Shown here one piece after another: positions 12,701 to 27,700 of a stretch of 64,000 bases of DNA. The notes beneath the pieces are model-generated. The model was not told the DNA's origin and ran no database searches. It saw only the letters and a program-made list of their open reading frames with translations. The stretch's first letter is position 1. Each line of letters opens with the position of its first letter. Origin of the DNA: Lanius collurio (lineage: Eukaryota > Chordata > Aves > Passeriformes > Laniidae); NCBI GenBank assembly GCA_020086605.1, contig JACBWW010000083.1, positions 1,495,323-1,559,322 on the forward strand, in the 5' to 3' direction. Position numbers and translations under genes: made by a program.

Positions 12701-15700
12701 GGGTGGTGACAATGTGAATCCCCTGGCCAACTGCCCTATGGCATTACACATCCATTCAAGCAGCTCATCCCTGCCCAGGTCTTTGTGTGAGATTAAACTG
12801 GTTGTTTGCAAAATGCAGCTTAACTCCTTAATATGCCTTGAGGACTTACCATAGACAGAGACCAATTGTGTGCTTGGTGCTGGTTCTATGGCTCAAGACC
12901 TGCTCAGGATCTGCTGTGGTCTCAAACACTGAGATGCCAGCAGGGTTCTGCAAAGTAACTGCAAAATGTGCAGCCCCTGTTAGACATCCTTGCTTTGACA
13001 CTTGCAAAAACAAAGTAAAGGAGGGAAGAAAAAAATTCATGATTTAGTGCTCAGAATTAGGTCAGCTTTTATTTAATTCTAAATGAAAAAAAAACATTGT
13101 TAGGATATCTCATTTCCCACTGTTTCCCTCTGGGAAATGATGTCTGAGCTAGAGCAGGACATTGCAGCAGGGATTGAAGGCTTGTCTGGCACAGCTCAGG
13201 AATCACTAATTAACTCAGTGAGGGGAAAAGAGAGATGTTTTAAACAAAGGAGAATAAACTTGAGTTCTATAGGGAAAATCAGATGGGACCTGCATGAAAT
13301 GACAGTACCTCACTGAAGTGAAGGGCCAGTCTCCCATAGATCCCGATGTAAGAGCCCATCAGATTTTTCTGTCTGCAGAGCTTTCCCCTCCAGATCCTCT
13401 CTCAGCACCATTTCACATGGCATGACAGTTCATTGCCCTAGTGTCTGCATGCTCAGGAGATGTGGCTGTATTGCAAGTGAGGAATGAGGGACCGTCAATA
13501 AACCCCCCATGCCACAGGAGCACTGCCAGGGCTGCAGGTGACAGGGAGCTGCATTTCCCATCTCCACAGTGTAAGACTTGTCACTCTATATGGAGTTACT
13601 TGTTTTTCAGCAGTGTCCATACCTCTGCTGTGTCTTAGGTGTGCCCTTTGGATGGAAATATTCTGTGAACTAACTGTGAAGCTGAGCTCCTCTGAGTCTT
13701 TAGATGAGGCACGGAGCTCCTGGCTAGAAGTGACAGGAAGCCCTGCAAGGGCAATAATTAGAAAGTACAATCAAGCCGCAGCTTTCAGGTGCTTAATTTA
13801 TCAGTTTCAATCTTCTCCCCTCCTATCAGTGTGAAAGTAATTGCCTTGTGTGAGCGATTGCAGGGAGACGGGAGAGCCTGGCTGCTCCACATGGCATGGA
13901 GCTGTTTCAGTATGTGCAGAGTGGCCAGGGCTGAGGCAGCCTTGCACTGTCTCCCTGTCCCAGTCCAGAGGGGTGATGGTGTTGCTGGGAAAGCCATGCT
14001 GCTGGCAGAGAAGGGGCTTCTCTAGGGAAGGAACAATGGAGCAAGAACTTGTCCATGAGTGTGTGCATGCACATATGTACAGTGCTGGAGGCATCCACAG
14101 GGATTTAGCAAATGCAGAATGAGAATTGATTTCCAGGTTTTTGGGAGCTCTTCATTTAAATCTCCATTCAGAGAGGGATTTTGCATCACAAGTCACTGTG
14201 GGGATCAGAGTTCAGCATATTGATTGGGGTTGGCTTCAAGTGCCTTGTGAATCACCTGGAAAAAAAACCACTATCTGTCATTTCTGACAGACACCCAGTT
14301 TTAAAACCAAATTTAGTGGGCCAGGTGAAGCCACACTGTAGTTCCAAACAGTGCCAGATACTGGGCTGCTGCCAGGGATTTTGGAGCAAACCTGGATGTT
14401 GGTTGGCAGAGGCTGCACAAAGCTCCTGGTGTGGCTCGCTTGGCTGCCATCAGTGTTGTGCATGCCACTGCTTTGATCCTAGTTTTTTGTGAAAAGGGAA
14501 AACAAACCCTTCAATTGAAGTTTTGTGGTCACAGGGGTGAAGTTACATTTGCTAGACATGATGTCTTTTCCTGGTGGAATAATGAGAGCTGTGCACTGTA
14601 ATTTATTCATGGCTTTTTTTTCTACAGATAAACCACTCTCTCCCAAAGCATTAAAAGGGTTAGAAAATACTCAGCTGACAAAGAATTATTACTCTGTGGT
14701 AAGTTTTAAAGTGCTGATCATACATTTTAATAAGTACCGTGTTATTAATCTTCTGAACTGGCTCCTTCCCTTAAAAATCATTGAAGCAATTTGTAACAAT
14801 TGGGGATGTGACTCTGTGTTTCAATGCAGCTGTTTCCCTTCCCTTGATTCAAGGCCGTTGAGACAATAATCCACAAATGGAAGTGGCTGCAAGATGTCAA
14901 AGTAGAGACAACTGAGAAGTAGAAAACTGAGATAGTTAAGAAGAGGTGACAACTTTCAGATCAATGCGAGGGGATAAGGCACAGTATTTCCTATTGATAA
15001 AGAAGGGGAGATAGTGTCATGATGTAAGCAAGCCAAGTCGGGGTTCTGGTCCCTTTCTTGGATTTGGCTGGAGCTGTTACACCCTGAGGGGCCTGTCCTG
15101 TGCCTCTGCCAGCAGCTGCAGCCCTCGGAGGATGGGAAACTGCTAGAGCTCATGACCTGGCTTTGTATCTGGACTTGGCTTTGGAGCAGGTTCACAGCCT
15201 GCCAGGCCATGAACTGCTGCTGCAGAAGGGGTGGGGAAACATATATTGCTGCCAAAGCAAGTAGATCTGGCAAAGCAGGGGCATGTACCTCCACTGCCTG
15301 TGTCCAGGCTGGCATGAACCCCATGGTGTAAGAGAGTGAAGATGCCTCGTGTGAGCATCCCTGGCTCTCAGTGCTGGAGCTGAATCCTGCTCATCAGTAT
15401 GTCTAAATATATCTCATGCAAAGCAAAGCAGAAACAGTTTGTCCAGGGAGCTGGAAACTACCTCCACTGTCTCCAGTGCTTATCCAGACTGAGAAAGTGG
15501 AGTGCTGCCTGGGAGTGTGCAGGCACTGGGTTTGCCTGCTATGAGGCCAGAGACAAACCAGCTGCTGAGGTGGATTAGCAGGACCAAACCCAGATCACCA
15601 CATCCCTGAAGTGGCAAATGAGGTATGCCTTGGTTTGATTTGCCACAGAAACCATCCTTGGTGCAACTTTTAACAGCTGCTTTTCAGGCCTTCTCAAGTT

Positions 15701-18700
15701 TGAAAAGTAAAATCTCAATATTTGACCACCAGGACTTTCCTGGGTGTTGTGTATTCTGCATTAAGAAATGTGATTTGTGGACTTAAAATACACTTCCATG
15801 CTTTTCCACACTTAGAAGCTGTTGTGATGTTCTTTTGACTAGTTTGCTGGTACACAGATCTTCTCAGTGCTCTGTCTCTCACCCTAGGTGTTGCAAAATA
15901 TTCTGGAAACAGAACGAGATTATGCAAAGGAACTACAGTCACTTCTGGGAACTTACTTAAGACCCCTCCAGTCTTATGATAAGTAAGATATAAGGGCATC
16001 TGAGGTGGAGAGAACACTGTGGGAACCTTTGGGTGTAATGAACAGAGGACACATGTTTAGACATCGTCCAGTCAGGAGAGATGGGAGAGTGGTATCCTAA
16101 GGCCTCTGTATTTCAGTCACTTCTCCCTTCCCAAAATCTTCATGTGGGAAAATTTCTTGTGCTCTCAGCCTTGTAGGCCTAAATGAGGGTGGTAGGAGAA
16201 TGACTCGCAGGATGATAGAAACAGGCACATTAGCTTTGGGAACATCCAACCTCACTAAAGGAACAAAGCAGCCCCTACCTGTAGGACCCTCCTCCCATAG
16301 GGAAATCCATAGCATGAATCCCTGAAGACAAAACTGTCTCCGTGTTTGTGCACACACCTCCCTCCCCACCTCTGGCTGAAATCCCATCTGTCTGTGTCTA
16401 TTAGACAACTAAAGATCTGAGGACATTAGTGTGATTAAGTGATTAAAATCCAATTAAGATAATCCTTGGTAGCAGACGTCTTCTCCAGGAGACTGCAGAC
16501 TGTAGCTCACAGATCATGAATTTTGTGTATCTGGAGAGGGAGAAATTTTTGTGTCTTTTTGGAAGGGCTCTTACAAATTAAAATGGGATGCTCCTGAGAG
16601 CAGCTTCTCTTTAATGGTGATTAGTGATGTGGCTCTTGTAGGCTCAGCGCAGGGGACATTGCAGCATTGCTGGGAAACATGGAAGAAATCTCTGCTTTTC
16701 AGCAAACACTGAACCAAGCCCTGGAAGAAGTTGCAAAGTAAGTTTGTGTTATAGCGCTGAGGTTGTTAAGCTTTTAAACTGTAGCTAAAAATAATAGAAA
16801 GACATGTTCATTAATGTTCCTCCTGGCTGCTGTCTTAGACTTGTTAAATATAGAAGAAAATAACAGGATTGAGGAAACAGGCAAGGCTTTGGCAAGAAGA
16901 AAGTTAAAAGGAACTCTTACATTTCTGGTGTTAAGGCATGTGCTGAATGAGTGTCACTAGGCCTGACACAGAAGTGTGCCTAACCCAAAGATGCAGGCAC
17001 ATGCAGGGTGGGAGATCTGGCAGGCATGAAGGTGGGAAATGCCAGGGAGCAAAGAGCAAATTATTAGAGGTGATAATTTCCTGCAGGGCGGCTGACACGT
17101 TTAACCTTAGCTAAGGGCTGAAAAGAGATGGGGAATATATTTAGGCTGTAGCTTCTCTTTCTTTCTCCATCTTTTCATATTCGGGGGCAGCCCAGAGACT
17201 GGGGCGCCCCCTGCATTACTCCTAGTTCTTTCCAGCACATCCTCATCATCCCAGCTGTAGCTTTGCTGATGAGACAGATCAGGCTGAGTCACAGGTTGTC
17301 TTAGGCTGTGATGCTCACTGTCTGCACCACAGAAACCCAGACCCACCTGAGGATCCCCCTCTTCCTCCTCCCCAGGTGGCAGGTGTGGGTATTCTGCTCA
17401 GTGCTGCAGTTATGAGGTGACCTGGGAACGTCCCTGTGCAGTGGGTAGTTCCTGGGCAGGTCCCTGAGAGTGCTGTAGCTTCAGGGTGCAGATCCGGAGG
17501 CTTAACATGGCTGCTGTGTTGGTATCTGTAGGCTCCCTGAGAACCAGCAGCGTGTGGGAGGCTGTTTCATGAACCTGATGCCCCAGTTCCGTTCCCTGTA
17601 CCTGACGTACTGTGCTAACCACCCGTTAGCAGTGAATGTTCTCACACAGCACAGGTGAGTGATGGAGAAGGAGATTCAGACTCCTTTAAAAAGTTGACTT
17701 TTGTTACTAATACTTGGCCTGGCATGGCTCTTGATCTGTGTTTTGACAATAGGGCAAGGGGATTTCCTGCTGCTGGGAAAACTGCTGGGGCTTTGGGCTC
17801 TTCAGCAGAGCCTTTCAGCTTCAGCATGAAGACAACTAACTGCTCGTGTTCAGAGCTTATCTCACAGGTCCTTTTTGCACATACAGGACTCCCACCTTGG
17901 GTCAAACAGGCAGCCTCAGCTGCCTGGCAGTAGCATCTCCTGTGATTGTTACTTGGCAAAGGACCCAGTTGCTGTTTCAGACCCACTGCTCAAGTGCTCA
18001 CACACTGACAAATGGGAGCATGTTCCCCTGTGGCACCGTGATGGGGGTACATCCATTGCAGAAGGAGGATGGTCATCAAGTCACCCAGTTACCCAGTTTA
18101 TTAATTGAGCTTCTATTCAACCAAATGGCTGATTTTCAGGGTCATTGGCAGATCCCACTAATAACACCTTTCTTCAACATGACTCACATGAGTAGGCACT
18201 TAGATTTTTGTGATGTTCTGCTCAAGAATGTGCCAAGCCAAGATGCTACCACTGTGTCATTCCTAATGCAGGTTAGCTGTCCTCCCTACAACGATGGGAA
18301 AGCCAGGACCACATCCATAGTGTTTACGTCTTTCCATTCTGCAATGGGAACTCCTACTGTATTTACTTACCTGCTGAAATCCAGCTTTAATTCAGTGTAA
18401 CAACAAACTTGGCTCCAGGAAATGACTCATTCATGTGATTCCTCAGTCTAACCCCTCTTCCTAAATCAGCCAAAGAATCAGCTTCAGCAAATGTGCTGAC
18501 ACACACAAGCCATGTTTTCTGGAGCAGTGTACATGCAAACAATGTGTCACAGCTTCCAGCAGAGTCCCAGTGCATTGCTGCAGCCTCCTCCAGCACAGCA
18601 CCAGCCTATGCAGCCCCCACCCCCCTCCCCCTGTCCCCATCCACCACCAGATACCTGGCCCAGTGCCACCTTGCTGTGCTGGGAGACCAGCTGCTGGCAC

Positions 18701-21700
18701 CGATGTGCCCCAGGGGCTATGCATTCCAACACCTGCGGCCACACAGAATCCTCTCCTGCTTCCCAAGGGAGAAGGGTCTTGCTTGGCAGAAAGCTCCCAG
18801 CTCCCTACCTGCTCCATGGGGTTGGTGCTGGGGGGATGTACTCAGAGGGGAGTTTGTGCTGCCTTCAAAGAGGCACAGCTCAGAGTAGAGCCCTGGTCAT
18901 CTGGAGACTGCGGAAGGCAGCAAAACATGACCCTGAGCTCTGAGACCCCTCCTTGTTGTCTCTTTGTATAGTGATGAGCTAGAGAAGTTCATGGAGAGCC
19001 AGGGTGCGGCCAACCCAGGCATTCTCATCCTGACCACAAGCCTCAGCAAACCCTTCCTGAGGCTGGATAAATATGTGACACTGCTGCAGGAGCTGGAGCG
19101 GCACATGGAGGTAGGTGGGGTGTGGGGCTGCTGGGCAGGCTCTACCCCTTGATGCTGCCAGAGCTGCTCCCTGAGCTTCAAGACATGCCTATGCCTCTTG
19201 TTATTTGAGCACTGTGTGGCTAAAAGTACTTACCACATCTCCAAGGAGATGTCCCACATCCCCCAGACATCATCCACCTTTCAGATTAAAAGTGAGAAAC
19301 CAGTGGAAGAGTTTGAGGAATGTTAAGGAAATGCATTGCCTGCTCTTCACCCCAGCCCTTCCTCAAAAATGGGCCATTTTCAGCACAAATAAAAGCAAAG
19401 TCTAGAGTTGGGCTGCAGCTGCTATTTATTTGTACAGCTGGGAATAAATCTGTGTTTTTGTTACCATATGATATTCTTAAGCCTGGCTACTCACTCCTGT
19501 GGCTTGCAGACACACCCCCACCCCATGCCCCAGGGTTATGCTCCTGGGTGGAGGCAGAGATGCACAGACAGACATGGATCTGGCAGCCAGCACAGACACA
19601 GGGGTGGAGAGAAAGTCCCTGGGAGCAGGGAGTGTAGCCAGGGGCACAACGACTTCCTTGGCAAGAAGCAGGTCTGCCTCAGGACATTTCTTGCCCCAGG
19701 GACTGTAGAGATCTCTGCTACTGGAGCTCTGCTACTCAATGCTGGTTCACTCCAGCTGCAGGAAGGCAAAACTCAGACGTGGTGCAAGGGGGTGAAGAAA
19801 ACAGAAGTAACAGTCTGTTTTTAACCACGTTTGTTTCTTCCCCTCATCCAGTTTTAATGACCAGTTAATTCAGCACACTTATCCATGGCCTACAATTGAG
19901 CCAAAGGATTGAAACCTCTATGCTTGAGCCAGGGATATTGCTGCATAGGAGAAGGCATGAGAGCCTGCAGGGTAGGAACACTCCAGGCCTTACCTGTACC
20001 CTCTCACCTGGCTGAACTGAGCTACAGGAAGTGAACTGAGCCTGGCTATAGCCACCATGCCCATGCAGGGATAATGTGCTCTTTGCAGGATATGCATTGT
20101 GCTCTTTGCTTCTTCTTTGCAGATGGTTCAGCAGTGGATTTGGGGACACACACATCACTTATTTCTCTTAGTTTCTAAGATGAGTGTGGGAATTTTGTTG
20201 CATGAATCAATAGGGCTGAGGTTCAAGCTGTGATGCTGCAGGCTGTTTGCAGTGTGGATATACACCACAGTGTTCCCTGCACTGCTGCACAGCTACTGAG
20301 GGGGCAGGTGTGTTCACGGCAACCACTTGTCCCACATTCCAGATGAGCAATCCCAGGCTGCAGGGACAGCTCCATCACAACCTAGACACCTTATGATTTG
20401 CTTGGCATGAGGACTTGGTGGTGAGGAGCAGGGCCCTAGATCCAGGAGAAAATTCTGGGAGAGTACTAGCATAAAGCTGTGGTCAGAGATAAGGGGCAGC
20501 ATTCTGCTTTTACCTGGCCCAAGTGCACTCTGCTCAGGCATGTCCTCCCTTAAACCCAGAGGTGAAGCCCCGTTGATGCTTGTGGATTTCTACCCTTGAT
20601 GGGGCAGTGGCTGGAATACCTGGAACATCAATGGAAGTTTCCTTCCTGAAGGTGCACCCTGTACCACTTCCTGTTTTTGCTGATTTTTCTTTGCAAAGAA
20701 TTCTTCAGATTTTTTCTAAGTCAAATCATACCTACTCTTGCTCTGGCCACTTTACACTGATTAAATCGGTATCAGTGAATTACATAGCTGCCTTTAGCCA
20801 TGCCATGTTGAAGTGGATGGTGGGGAAGGTACCTGGAGGTCTTTGACCTCTTCCTGAAGCCCATGCTGCCTGTATCCTCAGCCCTGGGTGTACTGGGACA
20901 GTGGGTGATGCTCAGGATGGGTGAAACTCAGGATGGGTTGATGCTCAGGGTGGGTGCGGCTGCTGCTGGTGACTGAAGAATTTGCTCTCCCTTCACTAGG
21001 AGGCGCATGTAGATCATGAAGATGTTTTGAAAGCTGTCACATCCTTCAAGTCCCTTGTGGTAGGTGGCAATTCTTAAAATAGAGCAATCCATTTCAGGTC
21101 TGCATTTCATGAAGAATGAGTCAAGCCTGACATTTGTCTCCTCGTTAAAAAAAAAAAAGGTCTTTTGGAATGGAAAAAATGGGTTACAAAGAAAATTTTG
21201 CATTTTAAGCCTACAGCTGCTCCTCTGGCTGGGGCAAGGGCAAGCTGCATCTATGGTCCCAGAGCAAAGATGCTGGATCTCCAAGTTTCCCCTCTGCTGC
21301 TGAAAGCCACGTGTGGACTGTGGTGGCAGCAGAGTTCCTTTCATCTCCTGTCGCCTGCATTCCCTAATCATTTGCCACTTGAAACTAGATTGCCTTTGCT
21401 CATTGAGAGAGCTGTTAACACAGCTGTAACTGACCCCGGTGCTGGTGCCAGTGGGAAATTCCCCTTTGAGCCCATGGAGTAACTCTTGGTTTTGCTGAAG
21501 TTTGCTCCACAGGCATTGGGAGGCTTGGACCACGTTCCAGTAATTTGTGGCTCCAGGTGCCATTGGTGGGGAACAGAGAGGAGGGGTGACTCAGAGATAA
21601 CAAACCTATTTCTGTGAACTCTGTCACCTGCACCCCTCAAAGTCCTGCTGCACTGAGATGAAATAGAGGGGGGGAAAGCCATCCGTGTGCACAAAGGTTT

Positions 21701-24700
21701 TACCTGGAAAAGCTTTTTTCAGTTGTTAAAAAAGCTGTAGTTTCTCTTGCTTTGTAGCCACAGAGAACCTTTCACTATAACCACTCCAGATATGGCCCAG
21801 CTTCCTTCCCTTAGCACAACAGATGTCACATGTTTGTGACAGATGCAAGTGTTTAGCAGTGCAAATAAAAGATGGGGAGGAGAAAGTTCACAGAAAACAG
21901 GAAAGGGTGATCATGTTACATTTACTTAGAAACTCAGCACCCTTTTCATTTATTCTGTAAGCTAATAAGGGAATAACTCATTTAAATTACAAGGTGTCAT
22001 TAATCTTTAGGAAAGCTCGTAAGCGCTGGATAGTTTTACTTGAAATGTGTACTAGGGTCATGAGTAATTTAATGTCATTATGACACAACTAAAGAGGTTC
22101 AGTGTGGATTTGAGGTTAGACAGGCAGAGGTACCCCTTGTAATGGGCACGTGGTCCTGCTATAGGACCAGTAAGGCTCCCAAGCAAAGACAGGGAGGGAC
22201 CAAAGAGCTGCTGTGATTCACAGTGGTGCCTCTGCACAGACTGATGAACTCCTGTGGATTTTATTCAGATTTTTATCCTGGGAATATTGGATTCAGATAC
22301 TTGGGGAGCCATCAAAACATACAACAGTTGTAGAACCAGAGTAAGCTCCCACAGTTTGGTTCAAATGTGTGTGGTTTCAAACTAGACCCAATGCAGCCTC
22401 TCTCTTTGAAGAGCTGGATAGTCAGAGAGTTGGAAAGGAGGAAAATTTCTGTCAGAAAAAAAATTTGGAACAAAACAAGCAGTTGATGAAAACAGCCCTT
22501 TGTGGCTTTGTAGCAATTTTCCCTGTTGGCAGAGGGGTCAGTTAAAGAAATTTTTGCTTGGATTTGCAGGACTGTCTTTGTTCAGTCAGCACTGTCCTCT
22601 CTTGCTGAGAGCTGCTGAGAGATTTCTGGAGCTTCTCCAGTCCCTAGCTGCCCAGCTGTGGTGCGGTCTTTTCAGTTACAGCACTTTGAGAAGATTCATT
22701 TTTGTGCTACTTTGCAGCATTGCCCAGTCCTGCTTTTGGGTTCACAGATTTTGGTTAGAAAATATCTACCCATCTGACTTGTGGGGACTTTGCAGTGCTA
22801 CAAGTACAACTCTGCTGTTTGGACAAAATGGGCAAAATCCCTCTAAGCAGTAGCAAAACTAGAGACATTTAACTGTGCAGCTGTCTTGGTTTGGAAATTG
22901 TGACCCTAAACTCTCAGAGGTAGGGCTAGTTTGGAAAGAAAAGTTTACTCAGTGCAGTTTGCTATTTCTTTGACATTTGAATGTAATCATTACTTCATAA
23001 ATCACTAGAGTGTGATTTTTTAAGAAACTTTGTGTAATGGAGCCAAAGCAAGCTTTCCTGATCCCTGACACAACCATCCCTGAGCCCACAGGGTTGGGTG
23101 AGTGTTGCTGGTGCAACTGCAACTGTTGGGTTGGCTCCTACCCTTCAGCTAACAAAGCTTTGCTGTGATCCCTAGTCGCAATGCCAGGAGCTGAGGAAGA
23201 GGAAACAACTCGAGCTGCAAATCCTTTCTGAATCCATCCAACGCTGGGAAGGAGAGGACATAAAAATGATGGGAAACGTCATCTACATGTCCCAGGTTAT
23301 GGTGCAGTCTGGGGGAAGTGAGGTGAGTGTAATGTTCCTTCTGCTGGCTAAAGACCTTGTGTCTGAATACCCACTTGCTCCCAGGATAAGTGATGTGAGG
23401 CATCAGCTCCTTTCCTTCCAGGCCACAAACTGATGACAAATAATGCTGTTAAATAACTTTACTTCGGGAAGAGTTGCGCAATGGTGCTGTGCACGTCTTT
23501 GGAGTTTAGCTTCAGGCTTTTGGTGACGCACTTTTCAAGCAAAGGAAGTATCTCAGTGTCATACAGCACATTAATGTCACTCTTTCTCCCCTGTGACTTA
23601 CTCTGAGAAATGAGAGTGACTAGAAAGTGTCCTATGCACAGCACAGCACAGGGGCTGCTTTGATGCCCCACCCCAGAGCTGACTGTGCTTTGGAACTAAC
23701 TGGAGTGATTGTTGTCCTAGTGGTCCTAATGCGTCGCACCAGTGCCTGCCACAGACCTTCCTCAGTGGTGCTAAAGGCATGTGTGCTGCAATGCTCAATG
23801 TGGGAAAGTTCCTGTTAGCACTGAATTGCTTGCTGTAGCAACTTTTCCCTGGGAAGGGAAGACCTGTAAAACAAACCTGTGCAGCATCTAGTCCCAAAAG
23901 TCTTTCTTGTTTGGGATGTGAGATGCTGGGGGACATAAGGCCTCCTGAGGCACTCTGCAACAATTGGAAGAGTATTGGCAGGATGTAGGCAAAAATCTAT
24001 GCGGGGAAAACTGGTACATAAATGAGATGCTGTAAGGAAAAAAAGCCAAAATAGTTGGTTTGAGAGTGATCTCACAGGCTGTGATTCCAGCTACAACAGA
24101 TTCACTTTGCTAGAGGCAGGTGCTTGTGATGCACTGCTGACTGGACTAACTTAAATTCTTATCCCCCCAGGAGAAAGAGGAGCGGTATTTCTTGTTATTT
24201 TCCAATGTTTTGCTGATGCTGTCTGCAAGCCCACGGATGAGTGGGTTCATCTATCAGGTAGGCATGCTTAGTCTGAAGTTGCAAGGTGTTCCGTGTAAAA
24301 AGGAAATCAGATAATTCTTATCAAATTCAAATCCCCTGTGTCCTTTGAACTCTCTGTTGTGATGCAAACACCCCAGACTAGAAACCAGGACTTGGCTTTA
24401 CCATGTGCCAGGATAGTCAATGCCTTTGACCTGATAAATGGTTAAGCAGCATTTGGTAAGTGAATGCTGTGAAATTAGAAGAAAAGGAAAAACCTCAAAA
24501 CCTGTTGTTCTACCTGCTGTTCTTGAGAGTGGGGGATGTGTGTGCAACGTATCATGAGCCGGCTGTAGGGTTTTGACCAGTCAGCTGGCTCTCAGTTTTG
24601 TGCCATCTCTGGAAAATACTTATAAAGCCCACTGCAAAGAGCGCAAAAATTCTACTCAATGAGGTACTACATATAACTCTGCATTTCTTGTGTTTTACCA

Positions 24701-27700
24701 TTTTCCATACCATCCAATGGCTGGAATCAGGCTTTTGAGAGCTTGGGTTTTCTCCAGCTATCTGAAACCATCAATACTTCCAGGAAAAGGTTGCTCTTGT
24801 TTTGATGGGTCATTTGTCATGGCAAGGGAGATGAGAAAGATATGGGAAATATTTGGCTAGGTTTTCTGACTTGACCCCCCAATGGGAGTAAGGTGAGCAG
24901 GCAGTTCAGCATGCAAATCAGAGGGACGGGGAAGGCTTTCAGAAAAAAACAGGGGAAATTGATCCTTCTGACTTGACTGTAAAAAAGGTTTGCACTGAAT
25001 GAAGGGAAAGTGCAGCAGATGAGCCGGGGATGACTCAGTTGTCATGGGAGCCTCAGCTCTGGGGTTTGACCTAGTTGTGCAGGAAAATCTAGATCCATAA
25101 ATTAAAGGAGACTCTTCCTGCAGTCTGAAGCCTTCACAAATTAATTTTAAGTGGCAATTCCCAAAGAGAAAGGAATCAGCAGAAACAAGCAGAACAACAC
25201 CCGCTGGGAAGCAGATGCAGACACTGACTGCTCTTCAATTCTCCCAGGGAAAGCTGCCTTTGACAGGAATGACGCTGACAAAGCTGGAAGATGCTGAAGG
25301 GAATGAACACATGTTTGAAATCACAGGTCAGTAGGGTCCTCTGCCTGGGGCTGTCCTCCCAGTCCAAACAACTGTTGCCACTGGAAGTACTGGTCCTCCT
25401 GTCCCTTACCCCCTACCATGATCTTCCTCCTGTGCTTTTACCATGTGTTGTCTGAGTTTCTGAGCACCTCTGTTCTGGTTGAGTCAATCTCCTCCCACTG
25501 CCCTGGAGCTCTGCCTCTGGCTGCCTTTGGAGACTGTAGTGTTTCATATGGGACAAATCTCCTGCCCTAGTAGCCCTGCCCTGCATTGGTGTGCCCCGTC
25601 TGCATCCAGTGGCCATCCCTTGTAGCTCTGAGTACCTAATTTATTGACAGATTAATGGTTCTGGTCATCAGGGAGCTTTCCTAGTATTCCTAGTTATGTC
25701 CTTACTTGTAGGTATACACAGTCATTTCATGCTCAGTGCCTGGGCTGCAGTACAGCTGTTTGTGCTGGCGGTATTTGGTGTCAGGATCCTGTTAATTGTG
25801 GAAATGTTGTGTTTAATGACCTTTAACATTAAATAATCCTCACACATTCATCTCACCAGTTCCCTTAGCATTTCTTGCAGCTCTCACACTTTCAGTGGTT
25901 GGCCTGAGCAGGATGGGCACTCACATCATCATTGTAGATGAATGAGATGCTTAGGGACATGGTTTAGTGATGCACCTTGCAATGCTAGGTTAATGGTTGG
26001 ACTTGATGATGTTAGATGTCTTTTCCAACCTTAATGATTCCATGATTCTATCTTTGCCCTTGCCTTTTTGAAGCCACTGGACTGTGCAAACTGAGGAGCC
26101 ATTTCCTGCTGTGCTGAGCTGATCTCACCCTGTGTTTCCTCCTGAATCTCTTCCACTTGCTAAAGACAGTTACTTAACCCTCTGCCACAGGGAACATGAT
26201 GGAGCGGATCACTGTGTCCTGCAGCACCAGCCAGGACTTGAATGAATGGCTTGACCACTTGCAAAGGCTGACCAAAGGGACTTGCAGCACTGTCTCCAAA
26301 ACACAGTCCTGGAGCCCTCATTCGGTAAGTGTCACCTCCTGGCCTTTGCTGCCTGGGTTCCTCACTGCTGCCCGAGCTCTCTGTTTCAGCAGTGCACCCT
26401 GACACTAAGGTAACATGACAGCTGTAAGACACATCCTGCAGTTTGGTTTGTAACCATGTTGTGCTTGTACCATTTTACATGTAGCCTGCCCTATTTTTGT
26501 TGTAACTTAGATGTCTCAATGCTTGACCATCCCCCTCCACTTCTCTGCCTTGTTTCGTGGTTAATAGTCTTGGTTTGTTTCTCATCTATTTTCTCAGACA
26601 TTTAGTTCAGCTGGGCAGATCCGTGGGCCTCTGGAACCCCCCAAAATCCTCAAGCCCTGGAGCTTGAGCTGCCTCCGCCCTGCTCCTCCACTCAGACCAT
26701 CAGCAGCGCTGAGTTACAAAGAGGTAATCATCCCACCTGCCTGTGCAGGACCTTGATGTCACACAATCCCTAGACCTTGGGTCAAGGTTTTGTATACCGT
26801 AGCAAGGGCACAGAAATGTAGGTTCTTGGGGATATTGAGAAAAATGACTGCCAGTTTGACCCCAGTCCTCTGATGGATGTTGGTTGCTGTGCCAGGCTTT
26901 GTGCTGCAAGGGACTCAAGAGTATGTGTGTTTGCAGGCTGGATGTTTACTGTTGGCTGCTGTAGCCAGCACCCTCAGCTGCTGGATGTCACCAGTCACCA
27001 CATCTGGATGTCCCATTGAGCCCTGTCCTTTGGTAGTGCTATGGTGGAGCTGCCTTCTCTCCTCCTCCTGCTTTGGTCTGAGCTGTGGACAGGGGCCTGC
27101 TCCCTGCAGGAATGTGTACAGCACCATCTGTAGCAGTAGTTCAATGTTACAGAATTAAGAAGCAATACTGCACCACAAGGAAGAGGCAAAACACCTGCCC
27201 ATGTTTCTTGTGTCTTCCACCCTGTTCTTTCCACCTGGCTGGAGCAGGATGTGAGGCTTGACCCTCCTCTGCCACCCACCGGAGTGTTACACAGCAAGGT
27301 CCTGCTGGGGGCAGCAGCCTGAGGGATGGCTTCCCCTGCAAGAACAGCCTGGGAGCTGGGAGGTGGTGTGGGAAAAACCAAAATACAGCCTAGCTCTGAT
27401 TCTCACCCTGAGCCACAGCTGTAGTGCTTTCCTTCCCTACCTCATGTTAAATTTTTGGGATTACTCACCAGTACCTCAGGTAATGTTCCCCTTACTGAGA
27501 GAGCACTCTGGATCTGAGTCAGCTGCCTTTCTTGGTACAGCAGCCCTGGGAGTGTCACTGCCCCTGTGAGGATGGGTTCAGGGAGGGGGCTTGGACTCCC
27601 TCAGCCCTCCCCGCACTTAGGGTTGGAGAGTCTGACAGCTGGCAGGACTGTGGGTCTGCTGCTCCAGGCAGAGATTTTTTGTAGCATCATTGCATCTTGT

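Noticed and set aside
17846..18400. 184-codon plus-strand frame in an ARHGEF6 intron
   Set aside because: It sits between two in-phase exons with clear splice sites and has no recognisable motif.
20928..21563. 211-codon minus-strand frame
   Set aside because: It lies antisense to a confirmed ARHGEF6 exon and adjacent intron and shows no domain motif. It is treated as a shadow.
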